Of a DNA stretch of 28,060 nucleotides, positions 14,957 to 23,476 are shown piece after piece. The stretch lies in assembly GCA_964428475.1 (NCBI GenBank), contig CAYRYO010000023.1, positions 1 to 28,060 of the forward strand. Reading direction: 5' to 3'. Numbering within the stretch: position 1 is the stretch's first letter; each line of letters starts with the position of its first letter. This DNA comes from JARICQ01 sp964428475. GTDB taxonomy: Bacteria; Bacillota; Clostridia; Tissierellales; Tissierellaceae. Below the pieces are notes generated by a model. It was not told where the DNA came from. It worked only from the letters and a program-made list of their open reading frames with translations, and did not search any database. The translations under genes were made by a program, and so were the position numbers.

Positions 14957-16099
14957 ATGAATAAGGATTTGCCAAGACTTAGCTTTGATCCCTTTGATGA
15001 TGATTCATCAATAGATGAGGATCCCATTATAAGCATAGAAGATGAAACAGAGATTCAAAAGCCTGTATTTGATGAGAGTATGCTTTCTCCTGAGGAAAAG
15101 AAGATAGTGGATGATTTTGTGGGTCAGATTGATTTGAACCAGTCCAATCAGATTTTGCAATACGGAGTAGGAGCTCAAAAAAAGATAGCTAATTTTTCAG
15201 AAAGTGCCTTAAACAATGTCAAGACCAAGGATTTAGGCGAAATAGGTGATATGCTTTCTGGCGTGGTAGTAGAGCTGAAAAATTTTGATGCGGAGGAAGA
15301 GGACAAGGGTTTTTTAGGATTTTTCAAGAAATCATCTAATAAGCTGTCTAGCATGAAATCAAAATATGACAAGGCTGAGGTTAATATAAATAATATTTGT
15401 AAAGCATTAGAAAGTCATCAGATACAATTGTTAAAAGATATTGCAATGCTAGATAAGATGTATGAACTTAATAAGACATATTTTAAAGAACTTTCTATGT
15501 ATATCCTAGCAGGTAAAAAGAAATTAGCTAAGGTTCAGGCTGAGGAATTACCGGCTCTCCTTGAAAAATCTACTGCTAGTAATTTACCTGAGGATGCACA
15601 GGCTTTTAACGATTTAACTGCTATTTCTAATCGTTTTGAGAAAAAGATTCATGACCTAGAGCTAACTAGAATGATTTCACTCCAAATGGCACCACAAATT
15701 CGCTTGGTGCAAGCTAATGATACTGTAATGGCTGAAAAGATCCAGTCTACCATTGTAAATACAATTCCCCTTTGGAAAAGTCAGATGGTTTTAGCCCTAG
15801 GGGTTACCCATTCCACCCAGGCTGCAAAAGCTCAAAGAGAAGTCACTGATATGACCAATGACCTATTAAAGAAAAATGCTGAAACCCTTAAGATGGCAAC
15901 TATTGAGACTGCCAAAGAATCAGAAAGGGGCATTGTAGACCTTGAGACCCTTCGCATTACCAATGAATCATTGATATCTACGCTTGATGAAGTGATGCGT
16001 ATTCAAACCGAGGGCAGGGAGAAGAGGAAGGAAGCAGAAGTTGAGTTAAATAGAATAGAGGAAGAATTGAAAACTAAGCTTCTGAATACAAAAAATTAA
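14957..16099 (+). CDS. telA: TelA/YaaN-family toxic anion resistance protein
   Basis: The start is ATG 14957 with GGGAGG eight bases upstream. The 380-residue, mostly helical cytoplasmic protein has an acidic N-terminus (about 1-45) and a Ser/Lys-rich GFFKKSSNKL segment near 122. The family core follows, with LLKDIAMLDKMYELN near 160 and a SLQMAPQIRLVQ block near 243. A long C-terminal coiled coil ends in KLLNTKN. This matches the TelA/KlaA family (PF05816), associated with tellurite and envelope-stress tolerance; the mechanism is not established. It normally partners XpaC. Here it has its own copy of the xpaC promoter, so the two would still be co-expressed although they are no longer adjacent. 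A terminator follows at once. Confidence 0.9.
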   Translation: MNKDLPRLSFDPFDDDSSIDEDPIISIEDETEIQKPVFDESMLSPEEKKIVDDFVGQIDLNQSNQILQYGVGAQKKIANFSESALNNVKTKDLGEIGDMLSGVVVELKNFDAEEEDKGFLGFFKKSSNKLSSMKSKYDKAEVNINNICKALESHQIQLLKDIAMLDKMYELNKTYFKELSMYILAGKKKLAKVQAEELPALLEKSTASNLPEDAQAFNDLTAISNRFEKKIHDLELTRMISLQMAPQIRLVQANDTVMAEKIQSTIVNTIPLWKSQMVLALGVTHSTQAAKAQREVTDMTNDLLKKNAETLKMATIETAKESERGIVDLETLRITNESLISTLDEVMRIQTEGREKRKEAEVELNRIEEELKTKLLNTKN

Positions 16100-16102
16100 T
16101 AT

Positions 16103-16139
16103 AAAGCAGATGAAGATATAAACTCATCTGCTTTCTTTA
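16103..16139 (+). terminator. Terminator of telA, probably bidirectional
   Basis: Perfect 11-bp arms AAAGCAGATGA (16103-16113) and TCATCTGCTTT (16124-16134) are followed by CTTTA. It begins 4 bases after the telA stop and lies between two convergent genes (the aminopeptidase ends at 16165). Confidence 0.8.
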
Positions 16140-16164
16140 TTTGAAAATTTTTTTGTTGGATTTA

Positions 16165-17466
16165 CTATATTCTATAAAATTCCCTAAATGATTTATATGC
16201 ATTATAGTGATCTAAGACTCCGCCTAGTTCTCTTATAGAATGCATTCCCAGTATTGGATTCCCTATATCTACTGATGAAATATCTATTTGAGATGAAGAT
16301 ATGGGTCCTATTGTGGAACCGCCTTTTGCATCTGATCTATTTGCAAACCTTTGCACAGGAACATCTATAGACTCACATATTCCCTGGTAGACAGCTGCAG
16401 AAAAACCATCTGTGGTATAGGCCTGGTTGGCTGCAAATTTTATAGCAGGTCCTCCATTTATCACCGGTCTATTGGTAGGGTCTTGTTTATCTATATAATT
16501 TGGATGGAGGGCATGAGCTTGGTCTGCTGAGATTAAAAAGGAACTTGCAAGTGCCCTATAATAATCTTCCCTATCTTTATCCATAGCAAGTACAATTCTC
16601 TCAAGCACAGTCCTAAGCATGGGACTTGCAGCGCCTTGTTTTGTTCCACTACCTACCTCTTCATTGTCAAAGCAAACCAATACATTTGTAGCACTAGCTA
16701 CCCCGCTATCCAAAAGTCCATTTAGTCCTGCATGAACCATTGCAAGATCGTCTAATCTTCCAACAGAGATAAATTCTTCATTTATACCTACTAATGAGCC
16801 CTTGTCTACTCCATATAAAAATAATTCAAAATCTAAGATATCCTCTGCTTTTACATCTAATTCTTTGGCAAGTAATTTTACTAGGAAATTATCCTTTTCA
16901 AACTTATCCTCGATATTAGATAATAATGGTAAGGTATCTGATTGGGGATTTATCTTGACACCTTCATTTACTTTTCTATTCATGTGTATTGCTAAGTTTG
17001 GTATTATCATTATGGGTTTTTCTATATCTATTAATAGTTCTTTAGGTTTTAGTGGATTTCCAGTGTTGGTACTTACCCTACCTGCCATGGACAAGGGTCT
17101 GTCAAACCAGGTACTTAATATAGGGCCTCCATATACTTCTGTATTTAATTTTAAATATTTGCCTTCCACTATAATCTCGGGATCAGGCTTAATTTTAAAA
17201 GCTGGTGAATCCGTATGGGCTCCTATAATCTTAAATCCATTTTCTTCAATCTGCCCCTTACCCACTACAAATCCTATTACTGCTGAATTGTTTTTAACCA
17301 CATAGTATTTACCTTCTTTTTCTAAATTCCACTTGTCTTGTAAATCGAGTTTTTTAAATCCTTCTTTAACAAGTATTTCTTCTACATTTTTTGATGCATG
17401 AAATGAACTAGGACTTGCATCAATAAAGTGGATTAAATCTTTGCCAAACTTCTGTTCCTTTTTCAT
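16165..17466 (-). CDS. M18-family aminopeptidase
   Basis: The 433-residue cytoplasmic zinc metallopeptidase would remove N-terminal residues from peptides. Family metal ligands and catalytic residues are all present: His84 in GAHTDSP, Asp239-240 in GRLDDLAM, Glu269-270 in DNEEVGSG, and His409 near the C-terminus in GMHSIRE. The conserved SADQAHALHPNY and GPISSSQIDI blocks lie between. Length is normal for bacterial M18 enzymes. The ATG at 17466 has AAAGGAT upstream. A TGGTATAAT extended -10 lies just upstream, so it is probably transcribed on its own. Convergent with telA, with which it shares a terminator region. Confidence 0.93.
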   Translation of the reverse strand: MKKEQKFGKDLIHFIDASPSSFHASKNVEEILVKEGFKKLDLQDKWNLEKEGKYYVVKNNSAVIGFVVGKGQIEENGFKIIGAHTDSPAFKIKPDPEIIVEGKYLKLNTEVYGGPILSTWFDRPLSMAGRVSTNTGNPLKPKELLIDIEKPIMIIPNLAIHMNRKVNEGVKINPQSDTLPLLSNIEDKFEKDNFLVKLLAKELDVKAEDILDFELFLYGVDKGSLVGINEEFISVGRLDDLAMVHAGLNGLLDSGVASATNVLVCFDNEEVGSGTKQGAASPMLRTVLERIVLAMDKDREDYYRALASSFLISADQAHALHPNYIDKQDPTNRPVINGGPAIKFAANQAYTTDGFSAAVYQGICESIDVPVQRFANRSDAKGGSTIGPISSSQIDISSVDIGNPILGMHSIRELGGVLDHYNAYKSFREFYRI

Positions 17467-17501
17467 ATAATCATCCTTTTGTTTTTTTATTATATGCCTT
17501 T

Positions 17502-17532
17502 ATTATACCACAATATAAGATGATTATATTGT
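17502..17532 (-). promoter_or_regulatory. Extended -10 promoter of the aminopeptidase gene with overlapping inverted repeat
   Basis: On the minus strand TGGTATAAT lies about 35 bases upstream of the start codon, without a clear -35. Immediately upstream is a perfect 8-bp inverted repeat, ACAATATA (17510-17517) and TATATTGT (17525-17532). It could be an operator or the 3' hairpin of the upstream transporter gene. Confidence 0.45.
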
Positions 17533-17540
17533 ATCTTCTT

Positions 17541-18569
17541 CTAGAGTTTCATATCTCCGTGTTTTATATATTCCCTCTTTCTCATCCAATTAGCTATCAA
17601 GAGGCTTATAACCGCTGGGAATATAAAGTGCATTAGTAGTATCAATATAAATGTAGTCGTATTTGCACCCATAGTTTCAACTGTTGCAAATTGCCCTACA
17701 AGTCCACTTGTACCCATTCCTGCACCTATCATATTGCTTTCCATCTTTAATAAATATGTCGATACTGGACCTAATATAGCCGATGCAACTATTACTGGAA
17801 TCCATATTATGGGCTTCTTTACTATATTACCTACTTGCAGCATTGAGGTTCCAAGCCCCTGTGCTATTAATCCTCCAAATCCATTTTCTTTGTATGAAGC
17901 CACTGCAAAACCTATCATATTACAGGCACATCCAACAGTAGCTGCACCGGCTGCAAGCCCTGAGAGTCCAAGAGATATAGATAGGGCTGCAGAGCTTATT
18001 GGAAGAGTGAGTACCATTCCCATTATAACGCTTACTATTATTCCCATTGGAATCGGATGAAGTTCTGTAGCTATATTGATAATCTTTCCAAAGAAGTTCA
18101 TTATACTTGACATATATGGTCCAATATAATGTCCAACTAGTCCTCCAATTATTATAGTTGCTATAGGGACTAGTACTATATCTACCTTTGTCTTTCCGCT
18201 TATTAGCTTTGAAATTTCTGCACCTATTAAAGCTGCTATAAAAGCTCCTACTGGTTCACCTATATTTATAATTGCTGTACCACCATCAAAAGCTATGCTT
18301 CCTGCTCCTATTGCCCCAACTACAACACATGAAAATATCCCTAGCGGAGGTGCTCCTATACTAAATGCTACTCCTGCTCCTATTGCAGGTCCCATGAGTT
18401 TTTGAGCTATATTTCCAAAGTTTACTAAAAGCTCAATATGGCCATAAGTACCTATTTGCTTTATGATAAGCCCTATTAAAAGTGATGAAAAAAGTCCCAA
18501 TGCCATTCCATTTAATACCTTAATAAAATAATCCCTTATACTACCTGTTGATTTAGCTATAACAAACAC
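17541..18569 (-). CDS. PTS_EIIC_2-family membrane transporter, possibly for niacin
   Basis: The 342-residue, very hydrophobic protein has about nine to ten membrane segments and many glycine-rich helices. NGMALGLFSSLLIG-type sequence lies near the start, with GEPVGAF and LHPIPMG further in. This matches the PTS EIIC type 2 family (PF13303), which occurs without EIIA/EIIB partners; none are encoded here. It follows a NiaR-type nicotinate-sensing repressor, and a possible NiaR box lies in its promoter, so niacin or a related compound is a better guess than sugar. The start is unclear. GTG 18569 is in frame but only one base beyond AGGAG; no better in-frame start exists until residue 22, which would delete conserved sequence. 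A small sequencing error is possible. Confidence 0.75.
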   Translation of the reverse strand: MFVIAKSTGSIRDYFIKVLNGMALGLFSSLLIGLIIKQIGTYGHIELLVNFGNIAQKLMGPAIGAGVAFSIGAPPLGIFSCVVVGAIGAGSIAFDGGTAIINIGEPVGAFIAALIGAEISKLISGKTKVDIVLVPIATIIIGGLVGHYIGPYMSSIMNFFGKIINIATELHPIPMGIIVSVIMGMVLTLPISSAALSISLGLSGLAAGAATVGCACNMIGFAVASYKENGFGGLIAQGLGTSMLQVGNIVKKPIIWIPVIVASAILGPVSTYLLKMESNMIGAGMGTSGLVGQFATVETMGANTTTFILILLMHFIFPAVISLLIANWMRKREYIKHGDMKL

Positions 18570-18591
18570 TCCTTTTAAATGTATTTACATC

Positions 18592-18601
18592 TGTCTTGTC
18601 A
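18592..18601. promoter_or_regulatory. Candidate NiaR operator
   Basis: TGTCTTGTCA is a near-perfect palindrome and resembles, from memory, the TGTCTTGACA-like NiaR/YrxA sites of Firmicutes. It lies 23 bases upstream of the transporter start and downstream of AT-rich -10-like sequence, directly after the gene for the repressor itself. Confidence 0.4.
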
Positions 18602-18624
18602 CCTATAGATATAAATATAACATC

Positions 18625-19149
18625 TTAATCCTCTCTTATCAAGTACTTTTTTTCTAACAATTTTTCCTTTATTTTCTTAAATGTATAATCATCTTTTACT
18701 TCTATAGTGTGTATATGGACACCATCTGTTAATGCAGCTAGTGGCTCTGCATTAGTTGATTCTAAATTCTCTATAAATTCTTCTAAATCGTATCTAGAAG
18801 CTATTTGAAGTTGAGATTTAATTTCTCCATATAATGCATGTTCAACTATCACATCTAATATTTTGCCACCATAATCTAGTATTATCTCAAGTTCTTCTTT
18901 TATTTCTGTATTATTACTGTGTTTGCATGCTATAGTCCTGGTTATTTTGTCTTCTTTATATGATTTTGGGATTAAATAGCCTTGGGGAGTAGCTAATATA
19001 TCTTCCCCTTTAGCTCTTAATATAGCTACATCTTGTACTATTACCTGCCTACTTACTTCTAACTCCTTGGCTATATCTGTGCCCTTTACAGGTTTGTCAC
19101 TTTTATTTAATATATTTATTAGCTCTTTTCTTCTCTCTTTAGAATTCAT
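18625..19149 (-). CDS. niaR: NiaR-type transcriptional repressor (HTH + 3H domain)
   Basis: From the ATG at 19149 the product is 174 residues. Residues about 2-55 are a DeoR/HTH_11-type winged helix (RRKELINILNKSDKPVKG, then VSRQVIVQDVAILRA). The rest is a 3H domain, named for three conserved histidines: one in the CKH motif, one in VEHALYG and one in DGVHIHT. In Bacillus and Thermotoga this regulator binds nicotinic acid and represses NAD-synthesis and niacin-uptake genes. No nad genes are in the window; the only evident target is the transporter downstream. An in-frame GTG at 19158 is a weaker start. It follows dnaC by 22 bases and may be co-transcribed with it. Confidence 0.85.
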   Translation of the reverse strand: MNSKERRKELINILNKSDKPVKGTDIAKELEVSRQVIVQDVAILRAKGEDILATPQGYLIPKSYKEDKITRTIACKHSNNTEIKEELEIILDYGGKILDVIVEHALYGEIKSQLQIASRYDLEEFIENLESTNAEPLAALTDGVHIHTIEVKDDYTFKKIKEKLLEKKYLIRED

Positions 19150-19171
19150 ATATATCACATCTTTCTATATG

Positions 19172-20155
19172 CTAATTTTCCCATCTTAAATCTCTTCCGT
19201 AAAATTTAAGGGGAAGAAACTTATCTAGTATCCTTGAAAATACTCTGTCAGTATAGGTTTCAGATATTTCCTTAGGAGTTAAATTTGTAGATATAATTGT
19301 CTTTTTTCCGCTTAGTATTCTGGTATTTACTATATTAAAGATTTCTGCATTTGTAAAGGTATTCGCAACTTCTGTTCCAAGGTCATCTATTATTAAAAGA
19401 TCTGCGTCAAATAGGAGATTGTATTTATAGTAATTTAGTTTTTGATCGCCTCTGTTAAATCTGTGTTTTTCTATTATCTCTAGTATAGTAAATGCTGTTT
19501 GATATACTACTACTTTTCTCTTGTCTAGAAGTGATTTTGCTATACAATTGCAAAGGTAGGTCTTTCCAAGTCCCGTCGTTCCATAAAACAGGAGATTGTC
19601 TCCATTGTTTTCATCAAAATTATAGATAAATCCCTCTGATATTCCTAGTATATCCATCATATTTTCTTTAGGAGTGAGGCTTTCACCTTCAAAAGGCTCA
19701 TCTCTAAATATATCTATATTGAAGTTTGAGAAATTTTCTTTTTTAAGTACATTTTCTATATTGCTCATCTCATAGGCTCTAGATACAAGACTTTGTCTCA
19801 AGCAGCTACATCTACTTCCATCTTCTAAATATCCCTTATCTTGACATTTTTCACATTCATAGTGTATATCCATATAATCTGCTGGTATGTTTGATTCTGT
19901 CATTAGATATGCCTTTTCCATCCTAAGTTCTTCTATGGATTTTTTAGCTTTTTCAATTGTATCTTTATAGGTGGTAGGATTTTCTATTATGTGTTTTGAC
20001 ATAGAGATCCCCAACTTCAAGATATCGTCATCTATTCTTCTGATTGCAGGTATTTCTTTATACACTTTTATCTTTCTAGCCCTTTGATCTCTATATGCCT
20101 TGTCTCTTTTTCTCTCATATTGGATTGTGAGTTCTTTTAATATACTCTTATACAT
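19172..20155 (-). CDS. dnaC: DnaC/DnaI-type helicase loader
   Basis: The start is ATG 20155, one base after the dnaD stop, with AAGGGG upstream; a longer in-frame start would overlap dnaD. The 327-residue AAA+ ATPase has a helical N-terminal domain with a four-cysteine zinc site (residues 101, 104, 116, 118; CEKC and CSC). Walker A GTTGLGKT is at 192-199, and Walker B LLIIDDLG has Asp257-258. Sensor 1 is ISTN and an SRI(L)-type arginine motif follows. It should bind DnaB and load it onto single-stranded DNA at oriC or stalled forks. The adjacent dnaD-like gene and the dnaB gene a little upstream fit this role. Confidence 0.92.
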   Translation of the reverse strand: MYKSILKELTIQYERKRDKAYRDQRARKIKVYKEIPAIRRIDDDILKLGISMSKHIIENPTTYKDTIEKAKKSIEELRMEKAYLMTESNIPADYMDIHYECEKCQDKGYLEDGSRCSCLRQSLVSRAYEMSNIENVLKKENFSNFNIDIFRDEPFEGESLTPKENMMDILGISEGFIYNFDENNGDNLLFYGTTGLGKTYLCNCIAKSLLDKRKVVVYQTAFTILEIIEKHRFNRGDQKLNYYKYNLLFDADLLIIDDLGTEVANTFTNAEIFNIVNTRILSGKKTIISTNLTPKEISETYTDRVFSRILDKFLPLKFYGRDLRWEN

Positions 20156-20156
20156 C

Positions 20157-21260
20157 TTAAACTTCCCCTTTAGCATGCTTGTGATTGTAAGCTTCTCTCT
20201 TCTTTCTAACTACATCTTCAAGATCTTCTGAGCTGTAATTGTCTGTCCTCTGTTCAAAATTGTGAAATCTAGTTTTAAGAGGCTGTGCCTTCTTTTGATA
20301 TGTAGTCTTCTTTTTATACTCTGCTGTTTGAGGCTTTTTATCTTTTTGCTCTATATCTTCTATCTCTTTAATTCCCTTTTTATGCCAGCGACTGAGTATA
20401 CCCTCTATATATCCTATATTTGGACTGGATATATTTACTATGTTTTCACAGGCTTTAAGCACCACTTCCATGGTAAATGCATAGTTTTCAAACCAATTAT
20501 CTATTACATTCATCTCATCTTTAGTAATAGCAGCAGCTCTTTTATCTAATCCCAATGTCTTCATTATCTTTTCATATCTATAGTACTTTTCATCTTGACT
20601 TTTAAAATGTTCCATCAAAGTATCCATATTTGTAAGACCATCACTATACCAATTTCTTATAATGCCCTCAATGTAATTTAGATTTTTTTGTCCTTTTCTT
20701 TCTACACTAAATGCAACTGCCTTTTCTATTACATCTGGATTCATATTGTAATCTTCTATCCATGATAGAATCTTTTGCTTTTCATTTGGAACTGTTGGCC
20801 TTCTAATGAGATAGTCTATCCTATTAAACATATTATTTATTTGAGGTACTTGGTTTGCATCTATTAACTTTTGAGTGCTGTCCATTATTTTTTTAGTCTT
20901 TTTCTCTGCTTGCTTTTCAAATAAATTTAGATTGTTTTTTATATATAATTGCTTTAGATTTAAAAACTTTACTTTGTAATTATGTGAGCTTTCTTCATCT
21001 GATGGAAGCCTTTCAATAATACCCTTTTTCTCCCAAAAATCCCATGCTCCAAGTACATCTTCTAGTGGCACTTCAAGATGTTTTGCTATGGTTCTATTTG
21101 TAACTTCGATTTTTTCATCTCTGTCGTGAGCGTATTTGTAGCCTAAAAGATATACTTTTACATAAGTTCCATTTGCCATTGGCATATAGTCGTTTATAAA
21201 TATATTTTCTATTGGAGTATCCCCTAAATCCATATCTGTAGTTTGAAGTGTAAAGCTCAT
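20157..21260 (-). CDS. dnaD: DnaD-domain replication initiation protein
   Basis: The 367-residue product starts at ATG 21260 with AGGAG eight bases upstream. Residues about 1-110 form a winged-helix DNA-binding/oligomerisation region (RTIAKHLEVPLEDVLGAWDFWEKKGII). Two DnaD/DnaB_2 tail domains follow, at about 150-215 and 225-300, each with the hallmark NYIEGIIRNWYSDGL or GYIEGILSRWHKKGI. The C-terminus is basic and low in complexity. Such proteins remodel origin DNA and recruit the helicase-loader complex. Its position directly before dnaC, with no gap, makes a helicase-loading operon. It is a Clostridia-type DnaD/DnaB fusion-like protein rather than a strict DnaD orthologue. Confidence 0.88.
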   Translation of the reverse strand: MSFTLQTTDMDLGDTPIENIFINDYMPMANGTYVKVYLLGYKYAHDRDEKIEVTNRTIAKHLEVPLEDVLGAWDFWEKKGIIERLPSDEESSHNYKVKFLNLKQLYIKNNLNLFEKQAEKKTKKIMDSTQKLIDANQVPQINNMFNRIDYLIRRPTVPNEKQKILSWIEDYNMNPDVIEKAVAFSVERKGQKNLNYIEGIIRNWYSDGLTNMDTLMEHFKSQDEKYYRYEKIMKTLGLDKRAAAITKDEMNVIDNWFENYAFTMEVVLKACENIVNISSPNIGYIEGILSRWHKKGIKEIEDIEQKDKKPQTAEYKKKTTYQKKAQPLKTRFHNFEQRTDNYSSEDLEDVVRKKREAYNHKHAKGEV

Positions 21261-21264
21261 TTAA

Positions 21265-21885
21265 TCAACTCCTATATTGTATATATTCAACTTTTTCTCT
21301 TAGTGCAAAAAATCTTTTCTTGCTTAAACTCATCTTATAGATATAACTATATAGGTCTCCAGCTATTATTTCAAAAGAATACTTCTCTTTTAAATAGTAG
21401 GGATCATTTAAATCCAAACCCTGATCGAAAAATTCTTCTCTATACATATATTTTTTTTCAAATCCCATCTTTTCATATACTCTATAGGCCCTCTTGTTAA
21501 ATGCTGAAACTTCTAATATCATCTTTTTCATCTTCATCTTAGTAAAATAATGATGTAAAAATGTCTCAAGTATTTCTGTACCATATCCATTATTGATTTT
21601 ATCTGGATCCAATACTATGCCTAGTGTTGAAATTCTTCTAAAAACCTTTATGCTCTTAATTCCCATATAGCCTATTAATACACCATTTTTGTCTTTTATA
21701 GAAAAATACTTATTATATGGATTGTTTGTTTTTATCTTGTACCATACTTTTACTTCACTGTCATTCATATGCGGAAAATTGTAATCTTCAAGTAAGGGGT
21801 TTTCATGTTGCCCCCATTTTCTCATATCAAATACATCTTGTAATCTCAATCTATCTATATCAATTCTCAAGCCTCTAATCTTCAA
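21265..21885 (-). CDS. GNAT-family N-acetyltransferase
   Basis: The 206-residue product starts at TTG 21885, supported by AAGGTG about 7 bases upstream. The GNAT fold is recognisable. An N-terminal WGQHENPLLEDYNFP acceptor-like region is followed by central strands (GYMGIKS, STLGIVLDP). The acetyl-CoA loop reads NNGYGTEILETFL near 98-110, and the C-terminal NKRAYRVYEKMGFE motif lies near 129-142. It would acetylate a small molecule or a protein N-terminus; the substrate is unknown. Its stop lies 4 bases before the dnaD start, so it heads the dnaD-dnaC group. Confidence 0.85.
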   Translation of the reverse strand: MKIRGLRIDIDRLRLQDVFDMRKWGQHENPLLEDYNFPHMNDSEVKVWYKIKTNNPYNKYFSIKDKNGVLIGYMGIKSIKVFRRISTLGIVLDPDKINNGYGTEILETFLHHYFTKMKMKKMILEVSAFNKRAYRVYEKMGFEKKYMYREEFFDQGLDLNDPYYLKEKYSFEIIAGDLYSYIYKMSLSKKRFFALREKVEYIQYRS

Positions 21886-21918
21886 AGTTTCACCTTCTTG
21901 ATAAAATTGTTAATTGTT

Positions 21919-21965
21919 AATTTGTATTGATAAGCGGGCTGGGATGAAACCCAGCCCTACAAATT
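21919..21965. repeat. REP-like palindromic element between dnaB and the acetyltransferase gene
   Basis: Inner arms GGGCTGGG (21936-21943) and CCCAGCCC (21950-21957) enclose ATGAAA. Outer arms AATTTGTA (21919-21926) and TACAAATT (21958-21965) also pair perfectly. The GC-rich core stands out in this AT-rich region, and no U-run follows in the dnaB direction. It looks more like a dispersed palindrome than a plain terminator, though it may still end the dnaB message. Confidence 0.5.
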
Positions 21966-21967
21966 TT

Positions 21968-23472
21968 TTAATTATAATTTTCTCTAGCCATATTTACAAA
22001 CTTTGTATATTCTTTTTTAAATGTAAGTTCTAGGTTTCCTGTAGGTCCATTTCTATGTTTTGCTATAATAACTTCACCTANNNNNNNNNNNNNNNNNNNN
22101 NNNNNNNNNNNNNNNNNNNNNNNNNNNNNNNNNNNNNNNNNNNNNNNNNNNNNNNNNNNNNNNNNNNNNNNNNNNNNNNNAGTTCTAGGTTTCCTGTAGG
22201 TCCATTTCTATGTTTTGCTATAATAACTTCACCTATATTTTGTTTTTCTGAATCTTCATGGTAATAATCATCTCTATATAAAAACATAACTATATCTGCG
22301 TCCTGCTCTATGGCCCCAGACTCTCTTAAGTCGGAGAGTATAGGCCTATGGTCAGATCTAAGTTCAGGAGCACGGCTAAGCTGAGATAGGGCCACTACAG
22401 GGCATTCCATCTCCTTGGCTATTATCTTCAATCCCCTAGATATAGAAGATATCTCCTGTTGTCTGCTTTCCTGTCTGCCTCCAAGTTCCATAAGCTGTAA
22501 ATAATCTATTAATATAAGATCTAGACCCTGTTCTATTTTTAATCTTCTACACTTTGCCTTTAGTTCCATAAGTGATATTCCAGCAGTATCATCTATAAAT
22601 ATTTTAGCTGCAGATAGAGGTGCCATAGAATCTATAATATCCATCCATTCTTTTTCCTCTAGTCTTCCAGATATTATATTTTGAAGATCAACATGAGCTG
22701 TAGCAGCTATAATTCTCTGTACAAGTTGTTCTTTGCTCATTTCAAGTGAAAATATAGCTACCTTTGCTCCAGCTTTTAATGCGCTATTTGTGGCTATATT
22801 TATTCCTAATGCTGTTTTACCCATAGATGGTCTAGCTGCTAGGAGAACCAAATCGGATTTTTGAAGTCCTGATATCTTATTATCAAGATCTATAAAACCT
22901 GTGGTAAGTCCTGTGATATCACTTTGATTGGCTGCTCTTTCTTCTATTTGAGCGAAGCTATCAAGTAGCACTTCAGATAATGGTGAAAAACCTTCCTTGT
23001 GCCTTCCCTGAGTAATGTCAAATATTGACTTCTCCGCATGTTCTATTATTGTATTTACTTCTTCTGAATCTTCATATGACTTTCCCATTACATCAGAACA
23101 GGATTGTATCAATTTTCTAAGGATTGATTTTTCTTCTACTATATTGCAATAGTATTTTGTATTTGCAGTAGTTCCAATGCTACTTGAAAGGTCAGCTAAA
23201 TAAGCTACGCCACCAGTGTTTTCAAGCATATCGCGTGTCTTGAGTTCTTCTGAAAGAGTGATGAGATCTACTGGCTCATTTTTATTAAATAGGGCAAGTA
23301 TAGCTTGAAATATCTCACTATTTGCTTGCCTATAGAAATCATCTGGTCTTATCTTTTCTATAGCTATATTAATCGCTTCTTTATCTAATATCATAGCACC
23401 AAGTATAGACTGCTCTGCTTCTAAGCTATGAGGAGGAATCCTTCCAATCATTTGACCTTCTATTTGGACCAC
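21968..23472 (-). CDS. dnaB: Replicative DNA helicase DnaB (interrupted by an assembly gap)
   Basis: Removing the 100 Ns and one copy of the duplicated 55 bases gives a 449-residue protein that ends naturally (KFVNMARENYN, TAA at 21968-21970), the normal length for DnaB. The N-terminal domain begins RIPPHSLEAEQSILGAM. The RecA-type domain has Walker A ARPSMGKT near 213-220, Walker B LILIDYLQ, then ESRQQEISSISRGLK and the C-terminal AKHRNGPTG. It unwinds DNA at the replication fork. The start is GTG 23472, or possibly the ATG at 23451, which has AGAAGG four bases upstream. It follows rplI by a few bases in the gdpP operon, a common Firmicutes order. Confidence 0.95.
22026..22235. other. Assembly gap with duplicated 55-base contig ends (in dnaB)
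   Basis: 100 Ns (22081-22180) lie between two identical 55-base stretches (22026-22080 and 22181-22235). Collapsing 155 bases restores the full dnaB frame, the same behaviour as the gap at 9539. Confidence 0.92.
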
Positions 23473-23476
23473 ATCC

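Noticed and set aside
17541..18569. Sugar-specific PTS assignment
   Set aside because: No EIIA, EIIB or sugar catabolic genes are nearby, and the neighbour is a nicotinate-type regulator.
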